A DNA stretch of 22,947 bases, taken from positions 1 to 22,947 of the forward strand of contig DXMW01000010.1 of NCBI GenBank assembly GCA_019414045.1. The letters run 5' to 3'. The notes under the pieces were generated by a model. The model was not told the origin of the DNA. It did no database searches and saw only the letters and a program-made list of their open reading frames with translations. Each line of letters begins with the position of its first letter. Positions within the stretch are counted from its first letter, which is position 1. Source of the stretch: Collinsella sp. (GTDB taxonomy: Bacteria; Actinomycetota; Coriobacteriia; Coriobacteriales; Coriobacteriaceae). Both the position numbers and the translations under genes were made by a program. Below, one piece after another: positions 20,359-22,947 of the stretch.

Positions 20359-22518
20359 ATGCTTGAGTCCGAAAAAGAACCATTTAGCTGGGGTTTTGAG
20401 GCTGGCTTTCTTCGCTCCCCCGTCAATCCCCGTATGCTTCTTCTTAACAGGACGCCAGAGATTGATTGCGCCGGTGACGGAAGCACATCCGGCAATGCAA
20501 GCGCATGGAGTCTCGTCTCCATAGCCAACGATCTATTACGCGTCGACTTAAGCTCGCTTTTCAACGAGATTGGGAACCACTTTCGTGAGCGAGCAGAACT
20601 TCGCTTTTATATCGATTTGCAGAACGCCATTCGACAGCCCCCTGCCGCTCCTCACCATGTGCAACACACCTCGATAGACTCCGCATCCGAGCCAGACCAT
20701 GACGACTGGCTCGATCCAGACGATCCCGACCAAGAGCCCACCCAAGCAGAATTGAACGAAGCTGAAATCGCTATCAACCTTCAAAAACAAAAGGAACGCG
20801 ACCTCGATTTCTTTGCTCCGATATTCGACGAAGCCATTACAAGCCATGCACACGGAGAGATTTCCGGCATGGCCAGATATCTCCTTGAAAATGTCTGTAG
20901 ACAGTGTGCCATGAACATCACGGCGATTCCCGACTATCGCTATTACAGCTGCTGGATGTACAACAACGCTATTGAGTGCGACGAGATCAACCGCCTGTAC
21001 CGCGCGGTGATTACAACATCGGACCAACTCAACAAGCAAGAAATGGCGTCCCTCTTCAGCTCCTATCTCCAGCTCGAGTCGAACGACATGAGCATTAACG
21101 CTACCAACGGCGAGACTGATCTAACAGCACCAGTGCCGTATGACCGCGACAATCCTATACGCAACTTTCCCAAGGCGAAATCTCAGATAGAAACAGCTTG
21201 CGTCTGCACCAATATCGATCTCTTTCGAGCGCTTCTCATTGTTTTTTATCAGGAATGTCTGGAGCTTACCCCGCTGCTTAAAAACACCGAGGCACCTAGC
21301 CTGCTCGCGCAAAACGAAGAGTTTTTCCCAGCCGCCATCAAAACAAGCGACCCGCGACAATTCCGATTATTCGATGAGCAGCTGCCAGCAATCATCCGCT
21401 TTGGCGAAGCTTTTGTATACGCAGCCAAAAAACACTTGCCCGGAAACGAAACGGCTCAAAAGCTCGAAGAGCATTTGAATGGAATAAAGCGCATGAATAG
21501 CGCCCCCTTTATGCAGGCGTTTCGTAAAAACTATCTCGAAGCTATGCGCGAGAACCAGATCTTCGCAAATGGAGACTTCCATACGCATGCAGAGCTTAAC
21601 GACCAGGAAAACCTCAATAGGCTCGTTGGGCTTCAAGCCGTTATTTCAAAGGCAGGAGAGCTCTACTTCACCGAAGAGGAATGGTCCTTTGCAAGCCTTT
21701 ATGCCCGCATCCTTCACGAGCTGCTGCTGTGCGGCATTATGCCGATAGCATGCCAAACCTGCGGTTCGCTCTTTTTTCCAACTGGTCCCAACAGCAAGTA
21801 CTGCGACCGATATAGCGAGGAGACCAAGCTCTACTGCAACCCGCGATATAACGCCAAAAAACATCTTGGTCGCAAATCGCCCCGCGATGTCGCGCTCAAT
21901 ATGCAGAGAAAAGCCGATACGGCGTATAAAAATGGCCTAGCGGATTGTGCCCACTATTTTGAGCGTCTTGGCAACTTTGTCCTCAATGGCATTGGTCCAA
22001 CATACCAAGCGAGTGACCTTATTTCCGACGAGCTCTATTCAACATGGCTGTCTATCGTCAACCAGCCCAATTGCAGGACAGAAATCAAACGACCGGATAG
22101 AATCGGCTTTCCATACTCTGTAATGTGGTACGGAGTCGTCCGCGATGGCAATCGTTATGTTCGAGTCGAGTTTTCCGGAGCCGAGTACCCAGCGCTTTTT
22201 GAACGTTTGGGCCAACTTGCCGAAAGCCCACAATCAAAATGCACGTTGGATTTCAAGGGGCCCGGCGAGCACCCATACAGCTCCTGGCATATCAAGTTGT
22301 ACAAGTTGCTGGAGATCATTGCGCAGATAAATAACGCCGATCAGATGACAAAACCCATTCCATTGCTTGGAATTGATGAGCCCGAGCGTGTCTCAACCGA
22401 CCTGACGGTTCAGGACACTTGGAACACGCCCGACGCATGTGTCTGCAGTACCGGCATGATCGATGACCTCAGCTTTACCGTGTATACAAAGGGATATGAC
22501 CCGGAAAAGCAGAACTGA
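20359..22518 (+). CDS. Large unknown protein with four-Cys zinc-finger-like cluster
   Basis: This 719-residue protein starts at ATG 20359 with GGAG 5 bases upstream. A four-Cys cluster is clear: C465 and C468 (ACQTCGSLFFP), C482 (SKYCDRYSEE) and C493 (LYCNP), just before a basic RYNAKKHLGRKSPRD stretch. This is typical of a zinc ribbon or of zinc fingers in the DUF6076/CGNR-like class. An acidic linker (DDWLDPDDPDQEPTQAE) near residues 115-135 separates an N-terminal region from a long helical middle. The C-terminal third has beta-rich stretches (FPYSVMWYGVVRDGNRYVRVEF). There is no membrane segment. A DNA- or RNA-binding or regulatory role is inferred only from the metal site and basic patch. 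It is transcribed divergently from the 108-residue gene. Confidence 0.8.
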   Translation: MLESEKEPFSWGFEAGFLRSPVNPRMLLLNRTPEIDCAGDGSTSGNASAWSLVSIANDLLRVDLSSLFNEIGNHFRERAELRFYIDLQNAIRQPPAAPHHVQHTSIDSASEPDHDDWLDPDDPDQEPTQAELNEAEIAINLQKQKERDLDFFAPIFDEAITSHAHGEISGMARYLLENVCRQCAMNITAIPDYRYYSCWMYNNAIECDEINRLYRAVITTSDQLNKQEMASLFSSYLQLESNDMSINATNGETDLTAPVPYDRDNPIRNFPKAKSQIETACVCTNIDLFRALLIVFYQECLELTPLLKNTEAPSLLAQNEEFFPAAIKTSDPRQFRLFDEQLPAIIRFGEAFVYAAKKHLPGNETAQKLEEHLNGIKRMNSAPFMQAFRKNYLEAMRENQIFANGDFHTHAELNDQENLNRLVGLQAVISKAGELYFTEEEWSFASLYARILHELLLCGIMPIACQTCGSLFFPTGPNSKYCDRYSEETKLYCNPRYNAKKHLGRKSPRDVALNMQRKADTAYKNGLADCAHYFERLGNFVLNGIGPTYQASDLISDELYSTWLSIVNQPNCRTEIKRPDRIGFPYSVMWYGVVRDGNRYVRVEFSGAEYPALFERLGQLAESPQSKCTLDFKGPGEHPYSSWHIKLYKLLEIIAQINNADQMTKPIPLLGIDEPERVSTDLTVQDTWNTPDACVCSTGMIDDLSFTVYTKGYDPEKQN

Positions 22519-22652
22519 ACCGGTCGACATGTGCAAGGGCTGCATGCGGAAGCGCCGAAGGGCAGACCGCTAGTAATAAAACAGAACCGATGAGCGCATA
22601 GGTCTCATACGCTGGAGCAACAGCAACGGCGACTTTCACGGTATTCTGCAGT
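22519..22652. other. Intergenic stretch without recognised gene
   Basis: The stretch after the zinc-finger gene holds no convincing gene, RNA or terminator. No stem with a U-tract follows the stop at 22518. Confidence 0.5.
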
Positions 22653-22680
22653 ATCCAAACGGATCAACACCCAAATTACT
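22653..22680. repeat. Direct repeat copy 2 (shared 3'-end motif)
   Basis: This 28-bp partner of the repeat at 3212-3240 begins ATCCAAACGGATCAACACCC and differs by one single-base indel and two mismatches. It abuts the stop codon (22680-22682) of the minus-strand gene at the right edge, exactly as copy 1 abuts the gene ending at 3239. Confidence 0.65.
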
Positions 22681-22947
22681 TAGTCTATCTGCCCCTTTTC
22701 GGCTTCAAGCAATTCCCGTTCCGAGACGTCTTTGGAATGCACAAATAGGCCCGACATCATACGGTCGCCAATTTCATTGAGTTGTTCAGCAATATTCTCG
22801 AATGGTTTATTCAAATCAAGAGTTTTAAGGTAGAACCAGTGGCCAAGTTCATACCAGCATTCATCCAGCGGACCCTCCATAGACGTTTGGGCATAGGTGA
22901 CGCATAATTTCTTTCGCAAATTGACAACCGCATAGCGGAACACGGCC
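22680..22947 (-). CDS. 3' part of an unknown gene running off the right edge
   Basis: This minus-strand frame is open to the right edge and ends at a TAA at 22680-22682. The visible 87-88 residues end EQLNEIGDRMMSGLFVHSKD and about 17 more residues. A GTG at 22943 could be a start, but it lies four bases from the edge with no visible ribosome binding site, so the gene probably continues outside. I do not recognise the family; the visible part is hydrophilic and helical, with aromatic residues (ECWYELGHWFYLK). Its 3' end carries the repeat shared with the gene at 3239. Confidence 0.6.
   Translation of the reverse strand, partial: AVFRYAVVNLRKKLCVTYAQTSMEGPLDECWYELGHWFYLKTLDLNKPFENIAEQLNEIGDRMMSGLFVHSKDVSERELLEAEKGQID

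Overview
The window looks like accessory chromosome from a moderately GC-rich, Gram-positive gut actinobacterium, most likely a Collinsella-type Coriobacteriia. This is inferred from the codon bias, the strong AGGAGG-type ribosome binding sites, and a very large Ala-rich secreted protein ending in a sortase-type MPATG signal. No tRNA, rRNA, integrase, transposase or CRISPR array was seen.

Layout. (1) 126-862 (+): a TacA/TacT-like toxin-antitoxin pair (DUF1778/ribbon-helix-helix antitoxin and GNAT toxin) behind a promoter that overlaps a perfect palindrome. (2) 984-3109 (-): three tightly packed calcineurin-like metallophosphoesterases, two of them paralogues. (3) 3239-7370 (-): a small Cys/His-rich protein, a strong intrinsic terminator, a cell-wall-anchored coiled-coil protein carrying a CAP/SCP domain, and a small hypothetical with its own promoter. 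(4) 7529-16311 (-): a compact six-gene operon. In transcription order it encodes a multi-pass membrane protein, a 68-residue membrane peptide, a ClpX-like AAA+ unfoldase, an unknown 219-residue protein, a 1316-residue SF2 helicase fused to a PD-(D/E)xK nuclease-like domain, and a 631-residue protein whose C-terminus resembles a PIWI domain. (5) 16534-18120 (+): divergent from that operon across a dyad-rich regulatory region, a degenerate HsdM-like/HsdS-like fusion. (6) 18193-20249 (-): an unknown acidic protein, a multi-pass membrane protein and a 108-residue protein. The 3' end of the 108-residue gene is duplicated about 1.1 kb away, next to two tandem 40-bp dyads. (7) 20359-22518 (+): a 718-719-residue protein with a four-Cys zinc-finger-like cluster. 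The 3' part of another minus-strand gene runs off the right edge.

How the genes may work together. The six-gene operon is the best candidate for an undescribed system. It combines nucleic-acid unwinding and cleavage (helicase-REase), a possible guide- or nucleic-acid-binding protein (PIWI-like), protein remodelling (ClpX-like ATPase keeping a ClpP-docking-type VGF loop) and membrane components. Helicase plus REase plus PIWI-like resembles the parts list of the PIWI-RE three-gene islands described from comparative genomics, but the fusion of helicase to nuclease and the ClpX-like and membrane genes do not match that layout. A role in defence or inter-genomic conflict is inference. The neighbouring toxin-antitoxin pair, degenerate HsdM/HsdS fusion and duplicated gene ends fit a defence- or conflict-rich region.

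Family assignments rest on motifs read by eye; no database search was possible. The metallophosphoesterases, the toxin-antitoxin pair, the CAP/MPATG protein, the ClpX-like ATPase and the helicase core are the most secure.
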